Source: Streptomyces sp. C10-9-1 (GTDB taxonomy: Bacteria > Actinomycetota > Actinomycetes > Streptomycetales > Streptomycetaceae). Taken from it: a stretch of DNA of 64,000 nucleotides. Below are positions 16,329 through 33,218 of this stretch, one piece after another. The notes under the pieces were generated by a model. It did not search any database. It was given only the letters and a program-made list of their open reading frames with translations, and was not told where the DNA came from. The translations under genes were made by a program, and so were the position numbers. Position 1 is the first letter of the stretch. Each line of letters begins with the position of its first letter. The stretch lies in the NCBI RefSeq assembly GCF_024497955.1, contig NZ_JANHKP010000012.1, positions 62,001-126,000 on the forward strand. Direction: 5' to 3'.

Positions 16329-16491
16329 GACCCTTTGCGCTGCCTGTTAGCTGCCCTCTGCCCGTCACCAGGGGCATGCCCATATCTGAGCATCGAGCGA
16401 AGGAACGGCCCTGACCTGGGCTTTCCCTCTCCGTGCACAGGATGGGACCGGCACGCGCGTAGTGAGTCCGAGCCCTCGGAAGGACCCCCTC

Positions 16492-19977
<3,486 letters not shown>

Positions 19978-19984
19978 CGGGCCC

Positions 19985-20012
19985 GGCGGGGGCTCCGGGA
20001 GGAGCCCCCGCC
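19985..20012 (+). terminator. Hairpin between rpoB and rpoC
   Basis: GGCGGGGGCTCC and its exact complement around loop GGGA. It lies seven bases after the rpoB stop, so it may partly attenuate rpoC or stabilise the rpoB mRNA end; full termination is unlikely as no separate rpoC promoter is visible. Confidence 0.5.
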
Positions 20013-20072
20013 GCCCCGGGACCGTTCAGACCATGATTGAGACACGACCCCGAAAGAGGGATTGACGAAAAA

Positions 20073-23975
<3,903 letters not shown>

Positions 23976-23997
23976 GCGGGTCGTCCCAGACGACGAG

Positions 23998-24033
23998 AGG
24001 GGCGGTCACTCCCGGCAGGGGGTGACCGCCCTT
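23998..24033 (+). terminator. rpoBC terminator
   Basis: GGGCGGTCAC pairs exactly with GTGACCGCCC, extended by two weaker pairs and ending in CTTCCC. It also lies just past the stop of the convergent gene at 24080, so it may serve both strands. Confidence 0.7.
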
Positions 24034-24079
24034 CCCGCGTTCCCGGCCCGTCCACCGTGCTCGCGCGGCCCCGGTTCCG

Positions 24080-25180
24080 TCAGGGGCCCTCGGCGGCGTC
24101 GGACGCCGGGGCGACGGGCGCAACGGTCCACGGGCCCCCGGCCTCGACGACGAGCGCCGCGACCCCGTGCAGACCGAGCAGCAGCGAGCAGCGGCCCCGG
24201 CCCTCGGCGATCGCCCGCCCCGCGCGGGGGGCGTCGGCGAGCAGCTCGCGCACGGTGAACGGCCCGTCGCCGAGGTGCACGAAGGTCGCCGCACCGTGGC
24301 GGGCCCGGTTCAGCACGACCTCGGTCGCACTCCCGTGCACGGTGCCGGACAGCGGGCGGGCTTCCCGGGCGGGCACCAGCGCCGCACGCCAGGCACCCGC
24401 GGTGACGATCTCCACCGTCAGCGCGCCGGCGAACGGCGCGGGCGCCGGCACCCGGACGCGGGCCGGGCCGTGGTCGCGGTGCGCGAGGCGCACCGCCCGG
24501 CGCCGCCGGTCGCCGCGTCCGTGCCGGGCGCGCACCAGGAAGCCGCCCGGCGCCTCGCCCTCGAAGACCAGCAGGCACCTGCCCGTCCGCCCCGGCGGGG
24601 GAGGCATCCGCAGCACCGCCGGTCCGCTGCCCTCGCTCCAGAGGGCCGGATGCTCCTCTTCCAGACGGTCGTCGGCCGCCGCGGAGGACAGCCTCTCCAG
24701 GGCGGCCTGCCCCTCGGCGACGGCCTCCGGCACCAGGCCCGGGTCCACGCGCTTCGCCCGTTCGTAGGCGTCCAGGGCGAGCCGCCAGTCCTCGGCGGTC
24801 GTGGCGTCGACCGGCAGCGGGGTGCGGGCGATCCGTTCGCCGTAACGGGTGACCGCCGCCTCCGCGGCCCCCTGGAGGCTGCGTGCGGGTGCGGGTGCGG
24901 GTGCGGGTGCGGGTGCGGGCGGCAGCGGCGCCGTGCCGTGCTTCGTGCCGCCCGCCGGCCGGCGGGCCAGCGACACCGCGGTGACGAGGCAGACGCCCCC
25001 GACGGCCGCCGCCGAGGCGGCGGAGGGCTCCACCACGGTGGCGAAGGCCAGCAGGGCGGCCCCGGCCCCGACCGCGTGGGCCGCGGCGGTGCGGACGGCG
25101 GCCGCGCCCCGCCGGGGGCCCGGCGTCCGCACCGCCGGTGTTGCCGGGGCGGCTTCCGCGCCCGCGGGGCGCCCGGTCAC
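24080..25180 (-). CDS. Hypothetical membrane-anchored protein with Pro-Ala repeat
   Basis: 366 residues from GTG 25180. The GTG overlaps the stop of the upstream gene (GTGA) and a GGGAGGAG site precedes it, which fixes the start. Two hydrophobic segments (about 33-50 and 54-72) are followed by a run of Pro-Ala units (about 88-99) coded by a 36-base hexamer repeat, then a soluble domain with WRLALDAYERAKRVDPGL, GRTGRCLLVFEG and ATFVHLGDGPF-type stretches. I do not recognise the family. A much longer open frame extends upstream but its translation there is Arg/Pro/Gly noise. Confidence 0.65.
   Translation of the reverse strand: MTGRPAGAEAAPATPAVRTPGPRRGAAAVRTAAAHAVGAGAALLAFATVVEPSAASAAAVGGVCLVTAVSLARRPAGGTKHGTAPLPPAPAPAPAPAPARSLQGAAEAAVTRYGERIARTPLPVDATTAEDWRLALDAYERAKRVDPGLVPEAVAEGQAALERLSSAAADDRLEEEHPALWSEGSGPAVLRMPPPPGRTGRCLLVFEGEAPGGFLVRARHGRGDRRRRAVRLAHRDHGPARVRVPAPAPFAGALTVEIVTAGAWRAALVPAREARPLSGTVHGSATEVVLNRARHGAATFVHLGDGPFTVRELLADAPRAGRAIAEGRGRCSLLLGLHGVAALVVEAGGPWTVAPVAPASDAAEGP
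24883..24918. repeat. Six tandem copies of GTGCGG
   Basis: A perfect 6 x 6-base direct repeat inside the gene above. On the minus strand it encodes alternating Pro-Ala. Slippage here would change linker length in-frame, two residues per unit. Confidence 0.9.
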
Positions 25181-25467
25181 GGCTCCTCCCGCCGCTGCGA
25201 CGCGCCGAGCAGCGCCAGATGGACCCGGCGCAGGGCCCGTGCACCGACGCCCAGCACCGGGGGGACGTCGGGATCCGGGAGCGTGTGGACGAGTGCCAGG
25301 ACGTCCATGACGACGGCGTAGTCCTCCGCGGCGCTCGGGGGCGCGCCGGGCGCGGACACCGCGGCCTCGTATCCGCGCGCGATCTCGGCGTACTCGATCA
25401 CGGTCAGACGGACGTCGATCGCGGTGTCGTCCATCGCACGAACGGTGCGGGCGTGCGGGTCGGCCAT
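25177..25467 (-). CDS. Small hypothetical protein, 96 residues
   Basis: ATG 25467 is preceded by GAGGAGGC, a strong ribosome site. The protein (MADPHARTVRAMDDTAIDVRL...) has no signal peptide or membrane helix and ends LLGASQRREEP. It overlaps the next gene by four bases (GTGA), so the two are translationally coupled. I do not recognise the family. The pair sits on the opposite strand between rpoBC and the str operon, a spot where other Streptomyces also carry small hypothetical genes. Confidence 0.65.
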   Translation of the reverse strand: MADPHARTVRAMDDTAIDVRLTVIEYAEIARGYEAAVSAPGAPPSAAEDYAVVMDVLALVHTLPDPDVPPVLGVGARALRRVHLALLGASQRREEP

Positions 25468-26448
25468 GGCGGGCCTCCTCTACCGGACGGGTCGGCTCAC
25501 CGCATTGTGCGGATGCTGGGGACCTCCGGTCAGGGGCCGGAGGCGGCCGTCCTGGACGTCGCTTCGTTGCCGGAAGTCGGCAACAGGGCGGCGGGCGGGG
25601 GTGGTTGAGGCGCGAGGGGCTCCGGTGGCACCGCCGCGGCCCGGTGCCCGCTGCGGGGGCTGCGGTGACCCCGCGGCGGTGGCCGCCCCGCAGGGCCGCC
25701 GCGCCCCTGCGGGCCCCGCGCCGTCGGTGGTCCGCGGCGGTCCCGCGCGGGTCCCGGGGGACTGCCCCGCCGGGGGCCGGACCGGGGACGGAGGCGGCGG
25801 CCGCGCCGCTCGGACGGCCCCGGAGCCGTGCCGGTCCGTGCCGGTCAGGGGCGGCCCGGGCGGTCCGGTGGAGCGGGTACTCCCCGGCGTGCTCCCCGAC
25901 CCGTCCGGTGGTCCCGGTGCCGGGGTGCTGCGGTGCTTCGGTGCCCCGCCTCCGGTGGCACGGCAGCGGGGAACCTCCCGGGCGCGGGCCGCCGACCGCC
26001 TTCGCCGCGTGCCGGACCGTGCGCAACGGGCGGCTCACCCGGGCGCGGGCCGCCGGTCGGGTGACGGAGCTGCTCCGTACGGCTGCCACGGGCGCGCGAG
26101 CCGCCCCGTGCGCCGTCCGGCGCGTTCGGGGCGGCGCCTTCGGCGCGCGTCCCGGAGGCGGGTCCCACGTGCACGCCCCCGCGCGCGGCGGGGGCCTCGC
26201 ACGGGCGGGAGCGCGCAGGCCCGTAAGCCCGCGCACGCCCCCGGCGGGGTGGGCCACCGGCCCGGGCGGTCCGGGGCCCCGTGAGCCGCCGCTCCGGGTC
26301 CCCGCGGCCCCGGGCCCGGCTCCGCCGGGGGTGCGGCGGACGTGCCCCTCCCGGCCGGACCGCGACGGGCGGTGACCACGTCTGACTCCCTGCTCGCGGC
26401 CCGGTTCCGGAGGGCGCGGGCCGACTCCGTCGCGCCGGGGCATTTGTT
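25468..26448. other. GC-rich stretch without a convincing gene
   Basis: About 980 bases between the hypothetical pair and the rpsL promoter. All frames that stay open translate to Arg/Pro/Gly/Ala-rich sequence with no domain, and none has a ribosome site with sensible codon-position bias. The promoter of the minus-strand pair should lie at its left end. Numerous GC-rich inverted repeats are expected by composition alone. Confidence 0.6.
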
Positions 26449-26477
26449 TTGACCGATGTCCGTACGGTAGGTACGCT
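26449..26477 (+). promoter_or_regulatory. str operon (rpsL) promoter
   Basis: TTGACC, 17 bases, TACGCT: a close match to the vegetative consensus in an AT-rich island. It leaves about 185 bases of leader before rpsL. Confidence 0.75.
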
Positions 26478-26596
26478 CAGACCTTGTGCCTGGGGTGTGC
26501 CCGGGCTCGTGTGCGTGTCCTCAGCCGCAGTGCGAGTCCGACGAAGGCCACCGCAATCTGCGTCCGTTGCCGCTTTCCGCGGGCGTCCGCAGTATT

Positions 26597-26621
26597 CGAC
26601 ACACCCGACCGCGTGGGTCGG
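26597..26621 (+). promoter_or_regulatory. Shared r-protein leader element, copy 1 (rpsL leader)
   Basis: A 25-base element starting CGACAC followed by a perfect hairpin CCGACC-GCGTG-GGTCGG (26605-26621). It lies 50 bases before rpsL. The rpsJ leader carries the same 25 bases with one difference (A/G at the seventh position) at 34376-34400. Confidence 0.7.
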
Positions 26622-26670
26622 CAACGTTCCAGGTTAGCTTCACTGACGGCACACAGAAACCGGAGAAGTA

Positions 26671-27042
26671 GTGCCTACGATCCAGCAGCTGGTCCGCAAG
26701 GGCCGGCAGGACAAGGTCGAGAAGAACAAGACGCCCGCACTCGAGGGTTCCCCTCAGCGCCGCGGCGTCTGCACGCGTGTGTTCACGACCACCCCGAAGA
26801 AGCCGAACTCGGCCCTCCGTAAGGTCGCGCGTGTGCGTCTGACCTCCGGTATCGAGGTCACGGCCTACATCCCGGGTGAGGGACACAACCTGCAGGAGCA
26901 CTCCATCGTGCTCGTGCGCGGCGGCCGTGTGAAGGACCTGCCGGGTGTTCGCTACAAGATCATCCGCGGCTCCCTCGACACCCAGGGTGTCAAGAACCGC
27001 AAGCAGGCCCGCAGCCGCTACGGCGCCAAGAAGGAGAAGTAA
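26671..27042 (+). CDS. rpsL: Small ribosomal subunit protein uS12
   Basis: 123 residues from GTG 26671, after GGAGAAG. It begins MPTIQQLVRKGRQDK; the decoding-centre loops TTTPKKPNSALR (Lys43) and GGRVKDLPGVRYK (Lys88) carry the streptomycin-sensitive residues, so no classical rpsL resistance change is present. It is the first gene of rpsL-rpsG-fusA-tuf; rpsG starts two bases after its stop. Confidence 0.98.
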   Translation: MPTIQQLVRKGRQDKVEKNKTPALEGSPQRRGVCTRVFTTTPKKPNSALRKVARVRLTSGIEVTAYIPGEGHNLQEHSIVLVRGGRVKDLPGVRYKIIRGSLDTQGVKNRKQARSRYGAKKEK

Positions 27043-27044
27043 GA

Positions 27045-27515
27045 ATGCCTCGTAAGGGCCCCGCCCCGAAGCGCCCGGTCATCATCGACCCGGTTTACGG
27101 CTCCCCTCTGGTGACCTCGCTCATCAACAAGATCCTGCTGAACGGCAAGCGCTCCACCGCCGAGCGGATCGTCTACGGCGCCATGGAGGGTCTTCGCGAG
27201 AAGACCGGCGCCGACCCGGTCATCACCCTGAAGCGCGCCCTCGAGAACGTCAAGCCCTCGCTCGAGGTCAAGTCCCGCCGTGTCGGTGGTGCCACCTACC
27301 AGGTGCCGATCGAGGTCAAGCCCGGTCGCGCCTCCACCCTCGCGCTGCGCTGGGTCGTCGGCTACTCCCGCGCCCGTCGCGAGAAGACCATGACCGAGCG
27401 CCTGATGAACGAGCTGCTGGACGCCTCGAACGGCCTCGGCGCCTCGGTCAAGAAGCGCGAGGACACGCACAAGATGGCCGAGTCCAACAAGGCCTTCGCG
27501 CACTACCGCTGGTAG
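27045..27515 (+). CDS. rpsG: Small ribosomal subunit protein uS7
   Basis: 156 residues from ATG 27045 (MPRKGPAPKRPVIIDPVYG). uS7 nucleates the 30S head and contacts mRNA at the E site. Motifs GKRSTAERIVYGAMEGL, GGATYQVPIEV and ALRWVVGYSRARREKTM are intact. In E. coli S7 represses its operon. The gap to rpsL is two bases and the gap to fusA is 38. Confidence 0.98.
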   Translation: MPRKGPAPKRPVIIDPVYGSPLVTSLINKILLNGKRSTAERIVYGAMEGLREKTGADPVITLKRALENVKPSLEVKSRRVGGATYQVPIEVKPGRASTLALRWVVGYSRARREKTMTERLMNELLDASNGLGASVKKREDTHKMAESNKAFAHYRW

Positions 27516-27553
27516 TCGCACCCACATCGAGACCGAGAGAAGACTGAAGCCTT

Positions 27554-29680
27554 ATGGCTACCACTTCGCTTGACCTGGCCAAGGTGCGCAACATCGGCAT
27601 CATGGCCCACATCGACGCGGGCAAGACGACGACCACCGAGCGCATCCTGTTCTACACCGGTGTGAGCTACAAGATCGGTGAGGTCCACGACGGCGCCGCC
27701 ACGATGGACTGGATGGAGCAGGAGCAGGAGCGTGGCATCACGATCACGTCCGCTGCGACCACCTGTCACTGGCCGCTCGCCAACGTCGACCACACGATCA
27801 ACATCATCGACACCCCGGGTCACGTCGACTTCACGGTCGAGGTGGAGCGTTCGCTCCGCGTGCTCGACGGTGCCGTGACCGTGTTCGACGGTGTGGCCGG
27901 CGTGGAGCCGCAGTCCGAGACGGTGTGGCGCCAGGCCGACCGCTACGGCGTGCCCCGCATCTGCTTCGTCAACAAGCTCGACCGCACCGGTGCCGAGTTC
28001 CACCGCTGTGTCGACATGATCAGCGACCGCCTGGGCGCGGTGCCGATCGTCATGCAGCTCCCGATCGGTGCCGAGGCCGACTTCAAGGGCGTCATCGACC
28101 TCGTGACGATGAAGGCCCTCGTCTGGTCCGCCGAGGCGACGAAGGGCGAGATGTACGACACCGTCGACATCCCGGCCACGCACGCCGAGGCCGCCGAGGA
28201 GTGGCGCGGCAAGCTCCTGGAGACGGTCGCCGAGAACGACGAAGAGATCATGGAGCTGTACCTGGAGGGCAACGAGCCCACCGAGGAGCAGCTGTACACC
28301 GCGATCCGTCGTATCACCATCGCGTCCGGCGTCTCCAAGGACGCCACCGTCACCCCGGTGTTCTGCGGCACCGCGTTCAAGAACAAGGGCGTCCAGCCCC
28401 TGCTCGACGCGGTCGTGCGCTACCTGCCGTCGCCCCTGGACGTCGAGGCCATCGAGGGCCACGACGTCAAGGACGCGGACACGGTCGTCAAGCGCCGTCC
28501 GTCCGACGAGGAGCCGCTGTCGGCCCTCGCGTTCAAGATCGCGAGCGACCCGCACCTCGGCAAGCTCACCTTCGTCCGGATCTACTCCGGTCGCCTGGAC
28601 TCCGGCACCGCGGTGCTGAACTCCGTCAAGGGCAAGAAGGAGCGCATCGGCAAGATCTACCGCATGCACGCGAACAAGCGTGAGGAGATCGAGTCGGTGG
28701 GCGCCGGCGACATCGTCGCCGTCATGGGCCTGAAGCAGACCACCACCGGTGAGACGCTGTGCGACGACAAGAACCCGGTGATCCTGGAGTCCATGGACTT
28801 CCCGGCGCCGGTGATCCAGGTCGCGATCGAGCCCAAGTCCAAGGGTGACCAGGAGAAGCTGGGTGTCGCCATCCAGCGTCTCGCGGAGGAGGACCCCTCC
28901 TTCCAGGTTCACTCGGACGAGGAGACCGGCCAGACCATCATCGGCGGTATGGGCGAGCTGCACCTCGAGGTGCTGGTCGACCGCATGCGCCGTGAGTTCC
29001 GGGTCGAGGCCAACGTCGGCAAGCCGCAGGTCGCGTACCGCGAGACGATCCGCAAGGCCGTCGAGCGCGTGGACTACACCCACAAGAAGCAGACCGGTGG
29101 TACCGGTCAGTTCGCCAAGGTGCAGATCGCGATCGAGCCCATCGAGGGCGGCGACGCCGCGTACGAGTTCGTCAACAAGGTCACCGGTGGCCGCATCCCC
29201 AAGGAGTACATCCCCTCGGTGGACGCGGGTGCGCAGGAGGCCATGCAGTTCGGCATCCTGGCCGGCTACGAGATGACCGGCGTGCGCGTCACCCTCATCG
29301 ACGGTGGCTACCACGAGGTCGACTCCTCCGAGCTCGCGTTCAAGATCGCCGGTTCGCAGGCCTTCAAGGAGGCCGCGCGCAAGGCCAGCCCCGTGCTCCT
29401 GGAGCCGATGATGGCCGTCGAGGTCACCACGCCCGAGGACTACATGGGCGAGGTCATCGGCGACATCAACTCCCGCCGTGGACAGATCCAGTCCATGGAG
29501 GAGCGGATGAACGCCCGGATCGTCAAGGGCCTCGTGCCGCTCTCGGAGATGTTCGGCTACGTCGGAGACCTCCGCAGCAAGACCTCGGGTCGCGCAAGCT
29601 ACTCGATGCAGTTCGACTCCTACGCCGAGGTTCCCCGGAACGTCGCCGAGGAGATCATCGCGAAGGCCAAGGGCGAGTAA
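27554..29680 (+). CDS. fusA: Elongation factor G
   Basis: 708 residues from ATG 27554. The GTPase P-loop AHIDAGKTT (about 18-26), DTPGHVDF and NKLDRTG define the G domain; domains II-V follow, with GMGELHLEVLVDRM and a C-terminal SGRASYSMQFDSYAEVP. It drives translocation and, with RRF, ribosome recycling. The fusidic acid contact regions look ordinary. The full family length is present. A long hairpin separates it from tuf. Confidence 0.98.
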   Translation: MATTSLDLAKVRNIGIMAHIDAGKTTTTERILFYTGVSYKIGEVHDGAATMDWMEQEQERGITITSAATTCHWPLANVDHTINIIDTPGHVDFTVEVERSLRVLDGAVTVFDGVAGVEPQSETVWRQADRYGVPRICFVNKLDRTGAEFHRCVDMISDRLGAVPIVMQLPIGAEADFKGVIDLVTMKALVWSAEATKGEMYDTVDIPATHAEAAEEWRGKLLETVAENDEEIMELYLEGNEPTEEQLYTAIRRITIASGVSKDATVTPVFCGTAFKNKGVQPLLDAVVRYLPSPLDVEAIEGHDVKDADTVVKRRPSDEEPLSALAFKIASDPHLGKLTFVRIYSGRLDSGTAVLNSVKGKKERIGKIYRMHANKREEIESVGAGDIVAVMGLKQTTTGETLCDDKNPVILESMDFPAPVIQVAIEPKSKGDQEKLGVAIQRLAEEDPSFQVHSDEETGQTIIGGMGELHLEVLVDRMRREFRVEANVGKPQVAYRETIRKAVERVDYTHKKQTGGTGQFAKVQIAIEPIEGGDAAYEFVNKVTGGRIPKEYIPSVDAGAQEAMQFGILAGYEMTGVRVTLIDGGYHEVDSSELAFKIAGSQAFKEAARKASPVLLEPMMAVEVTTPEDYMGEVIGDINSRRGQIQSMEERMNARIVKGLVPLSEMFGYVGDLRSKTSGRASYSMQFDSYAEVPRNVAEEIIAKAKGE

Positions 29681-29714
29681 CCCACCCGGGTTCACGCTTT
29701 AGGCTTGACACCGT

Positions 29715-29758
29715 CCGCCGGGGTTCGCCCCGAGACCTTCGGGTCGAACCCCCGGCGG
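29715..29758 (+). terminator. Long hairpin between fusA and tuf
   Basis: CCGCCGGGGTTCG pairs with CGAACCCCCGGCGG (one bulged C); inside it CCCGA pairs with TCGGG. A TTGACA (29705-29710) sits just before it, but no good -10 is found at the right distance. It could reduce read-through from fusA or protect mRNA ends; tuf promoters inside or after fusA are known in Streptomyces. Confidence 0.6.
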
Positions 29759-29829
29759 TCGGCTTCCCAGCAAAGATCACCTGGCGCCGATGAGTAAGGC
29801 GTACAGAACCACTCCACAGGAGGACCCCA

Positions 29830-31023
<1,194 letters not shown>

Positions 31024-31064
31024 GTCCCGGTGTTCTGACCCGGCAGCTCGCCCGAGCTGTGGGA

Positions 31065-31094
31065 GGGCCCCGCACCCTGTTGGGTGCGGGGCCC
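31065..31094 (+). terminator. str operon terminator
   Basis: GGGCCCCGCACCC pairs perfectly with its complement around TGTT, then TTCGCC, 41 bases after tuf. Confidence 0.85.
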
Positions 31095-31147
31095 TTCGCC
31101 GTGCGCGTGCGGCGGCGCCCTGTGCGCCCCGCGGCCGGGCGCACAGG

Positions 31148-31185
31148 GGCCGGGCCCCGCATCCGTGTGGGTGCGGGGCCCGGCC
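31148..31185 (-). terminator. Second hairpin, probably ending the convergent protease gene
   Basis: GGCCGGGCCCCGCA and its exact complement flank a 10-base loop, 20 bases past the protease stop. Its core resembles the tuf terminator, so the two together form a two-way transcriptional barrier. Confidence 0.7.
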
Positions 31186-31205
31186 GTCCTGCCGTGCCGG
31201 GGGGA

Positions 31206-31949
31206 TCAGACGCCGGCGACCGACTGGATCCAGGAGCGGTACGCCGTGACGTTGGTGTAGGCCGTCGTGGTCTGCCGGTCGCTGGTGGAGGCCACGCCGA
31301 CCTGGACGCCGTTGAGCATCATCGGGCCGCCCGAGTCGCCGCCCGCGGTGATGCCGTCCCCGCGGCGGGCGCAGATCGCGGAACCGCCGTAGGCGTCGCC
31401 GCAGCCGTGGGTCACCGTCACGTTCGCGACCTTGAGGTAGCGGGACTGGCAGTTGGCCTCGGAGCCGCACCGGGAGGTCGCGCCCCAGCCGTAGACCTGC
31501 ACGTTCTGGCCGACGCGCACGGTGCCCGGCTGGCCCAGCCGGGCGTAGGTCGCGGACACGGAGCGGTCGAGCCGCACCAGCGCGAGGTCCGCGCCGTGGG
31601 TGTACGTCCGGACGCCGTTGGCCACGGTGCCGCCGCTGTGCTGGTCGAGGCTGCCGATGCGGAAGGACAGCCCGCCGCCGGTGACGCAGTGCTTGGCCGT
31701 GAGGATCCACGTCGGGGCGATGATCGTCGCCGAGCAGGTCTCCCGGCCGTTCGAGAACAGGCGGGCGGCCCAGGGGCCGCTCTGCGCGTAGCCCCCGCCG
31801 ATGATGGGCTGGGGGGCCTTGGCCGTCGGGGGCACGGGCGCCGGTGCCGCGGTGGCGGCAGGAGCCAGAAGCGCGAGGACGGAGACCACGGCTGCCAGGA
31901 GCGCGGGGATGAGCCTTGATATGCGCAAGGTTCCTCGATTCGAAGGCAC
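31206..31949 (-). CDS. Secreted S1-family serine protease
   Basis: 247 residues if read from GTG 31949; TTG 31928, after GAGG, is an alternative. A basic start and hydrophobic stretch (about 13-34) end in an AxA signal-peptide site. After a short propeptide, IIGGGYAQSGPW marks the mature N-terminus. Triad: His87 (AKHC), Asp121 (ADLALVRL) and Ser206 (GGDSGGP). Cys72/Cys88 form the usual histidine-loop disulfide. The S1-pocket position equivalent to trypsin Asp189 is occupied by Ile and Cys191 is replaced by Ala, so Arg/Lys specificity should not be assumed. Confidence 0.85.
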   Translation of the reverse strand: MPSNRGTLRISRLIPALLAAVVSVLALLAPAATAAPAPVPPTAKAPQPIIGGGYAQSGPWAARLFSNGRETCSATIIAPTWILTAKHCVTGGGLSFRIGSLDQHSGGTVANGVRTYTHGADLALVRLDRSVSATYARLGQPGTVRVGQNVQVYGWGATSRCGSEANCQSRYLKVANVTVTHGCGDAYGGSAICARRGDGITAGGDSGGPMMLNGVQVGVASTSDRQTTTAYTNVTAYRSWIQSVAGV

Positions 31950-32090
31950 GCTGGGTGGGCGTGCGTGTGTGGGGGTTGGCGGCCCCTGGGGGCCGCGTCC
32001 GCACCGGACTCCCGGCTGTGGGGCGGGAGTTCGTCATGGACATGTCCCAGAATTCCCGAGGAACGGTGAACGGGGTACTAACGCTTGGCC

Positions 32091-32105
32091 ATAGCACGGT
32101 GCTAT
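32091..32105. promoter_or_regulatory. 15-base palindrome upstream of the protease
   Basis: ATAGCACGGTGCTAT is a perfect palindrome around a central G, about 140 bases upstream of the protease start and 300 bases before the divergent small membrane gene. It is relatively AT-rich for the region and could be a regulator site. The rest of the 458-base gap shows nothing else distinct. Confidence 0.45.
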
Positions 32106-32407
32106 AGCCCCCGCGCCCGTGCCGGTGCGGCGGCATCCGGGGGTGGCGGGGCTGTGGAGCGCCGTCCGCAACCGACGGCACGCCACCGGCTCCCTGCACC
32201 GCGGGGCGGGCGGGACCACTCCGCCCGCTCTCCCGTCCAACCGGGCCGGGGAGAGGGCCCGTCGGGCGACGGCCTGCCGCGGGTTCAGGGGTGGTGTCCG
32301 CCCCCTACAATCCCCTCACCGGCCTTGCTCCTCGGCGCCGAGCCCCCGATCCACGGGGGTCGGTGGCCGCGGACAGCGGAGGGCGCATCTCTCGGGGGGA
32401 GAGACCG

Positions 32408-32623
32408 ATGAAGGACGACAGGAAGCCGCTGGTCGGGCTGCTGGCGCCGTGGGGCGTAGTGGCCCTGACCCTGCTGATCGACATGGAGCACCACAGTTGG
32501 GGCAGCGTTCTCGACTGGGTTTCGCTCGTCCTTTTCGCGGTTCTCACCGGCTGGGTGGCCCGGGAGCTCTCCCGCCGTGTCCGACGGCGCGGCCCGGGAG
32601 GGAAGCGCGAGGGGCACCCATAG
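32408..32623 (+). CDS. Small membrane protein, 71 residues
   Basis: ATG 32408 follows a GGGGGGAGAG ribosome site. MKDDRKPLVGLLAPWG leads into a first hydrophobic helix (about 8-24); a second (about 32-49) follows a short polar DMEHHSWGS turn, and the tail is strongly basic (ARELSRRVRRRGPGGKRE). This two-helix hairpin with a positive cytoplasmic tail is credible, but I do not recognise a family. It is the first gene of three plus-strand genes before the rpsJ promoter. Confidence 0.55.
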   Translation: MKDDRKPLVGLLAPWGVVALTLLIDMEHHSWGSVLDWVSLVLFAVLTGWVARELSRRVRRRGPGGKREGHP

Positions 32624-32840
32624 GGGGCGGGGGGAGCACGGGACCGTGCCGGCGGTTCCGGAGCGCCTTCTGCTCCGTCACGGACACGGCTCGCCGCCCG
32701 CCGTCGTTCCCGGGCGCAGCCGCCCGGGAGGGGGCGGGTGCCCGGAGGCTGCACGCGGTCGCCGAGTCCGCAGGCGCGGGGCCGTGTTGTGGAGAGACCG
32801 GGTGGCCGGTGCGAGGGCAGGACATGGCGAGGGGGCGGGC

Positions 32841-32990
32841 GTGGAGGGACCGTGGAGTGTTGTGCTTCGCCTGGTACATGCCGTCCTCGGGGGGATCGCC
32901 GCCTTCTTCGAGTGGATGAACCTGCGGGAGGGGTACCGCCTCTTCGGGCGCGATGTGCGAAGAGCCCGGAGGAAGGGCGGGGGCCGGTAG
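32841..32990 (+). CDS. Possible 49-residue membrane-associated protein
   Basis: GTG 32841, with GAGGGGG nearby upstream, opens MEGPWSVVLRLVHAVLGGIAAFFEWMNLREGYRLFGRDV split over a hydrophobic first half and an Arg/Lys-rich end (RRARRKGGGR). The ordered pattern of one amphipathic or membrane helix plus basic tail is not typical of noise, but the size makes this a weak call. The 217 bases before and 228 after it show no other gene. Confidence 0.35.
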   Translation: MEGPWSVVLRLVHAVLGGIAAFFEWMNLREGYRLFGRDVRRARRKGGGR

Positions 32991-33206
32991 TCGTGGGCAT
33001 GCTGCGGGGGCGCGTGCTGCGCACGCCATGAACCGGGGACGACCGGGTGACGCGAGCGGCGCGCCCGGGAGGAGCCCGCCCCGGTCCGGTCGGCCGGTGG
33101 CGCCCCGGCCCCGGGCGGGTGCCGTGGGGGAGCCCGCCCGACGCGGATGTTGCCCCAGCGGGGTGAGGCGTGCCCAGCGGTACGCCCGGCACCTCGTGCG
33201 CGCCCC

Positions 33207-33212
33207 TATCGT
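33207..33212 (+). promoter_or_regulatory. -10 box of a probable leaderless DUF1275 promoter
   Basis: TATCGT ends six bases before the ATG and there is no ribosome site. Confidence 0.5.
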
Positions 33213-33218
33213 CCCGGT

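Noticed and set aside
16462..16491. GTG 16462 as the rpoB start
   Set aside because: No ribosome site; TTG 16492 has GGAAGGA at the right distance and gives the expected Streptomyces N-terminus.
24883..24918. Tandem repeat considered as a CRISPR or regulatory array
   Set aside because: Units are six bases without spacers and lie inside a coding frame as Pro-Ala codons.
25181..26443. N-terminal extension of the 366-residue hypothetical protein to 787 residues
   Set aside because: The added part is Arg/Pro/Gly noise and would overlap the 96-residue gene; the GTG at 25180 has a strong ribosome site and a coupled stop.
26671..27042. Possible streptomycin-resistant rpsL allele
   Set aside because: Lys43 and Lys88 are the sensitive-type residues.
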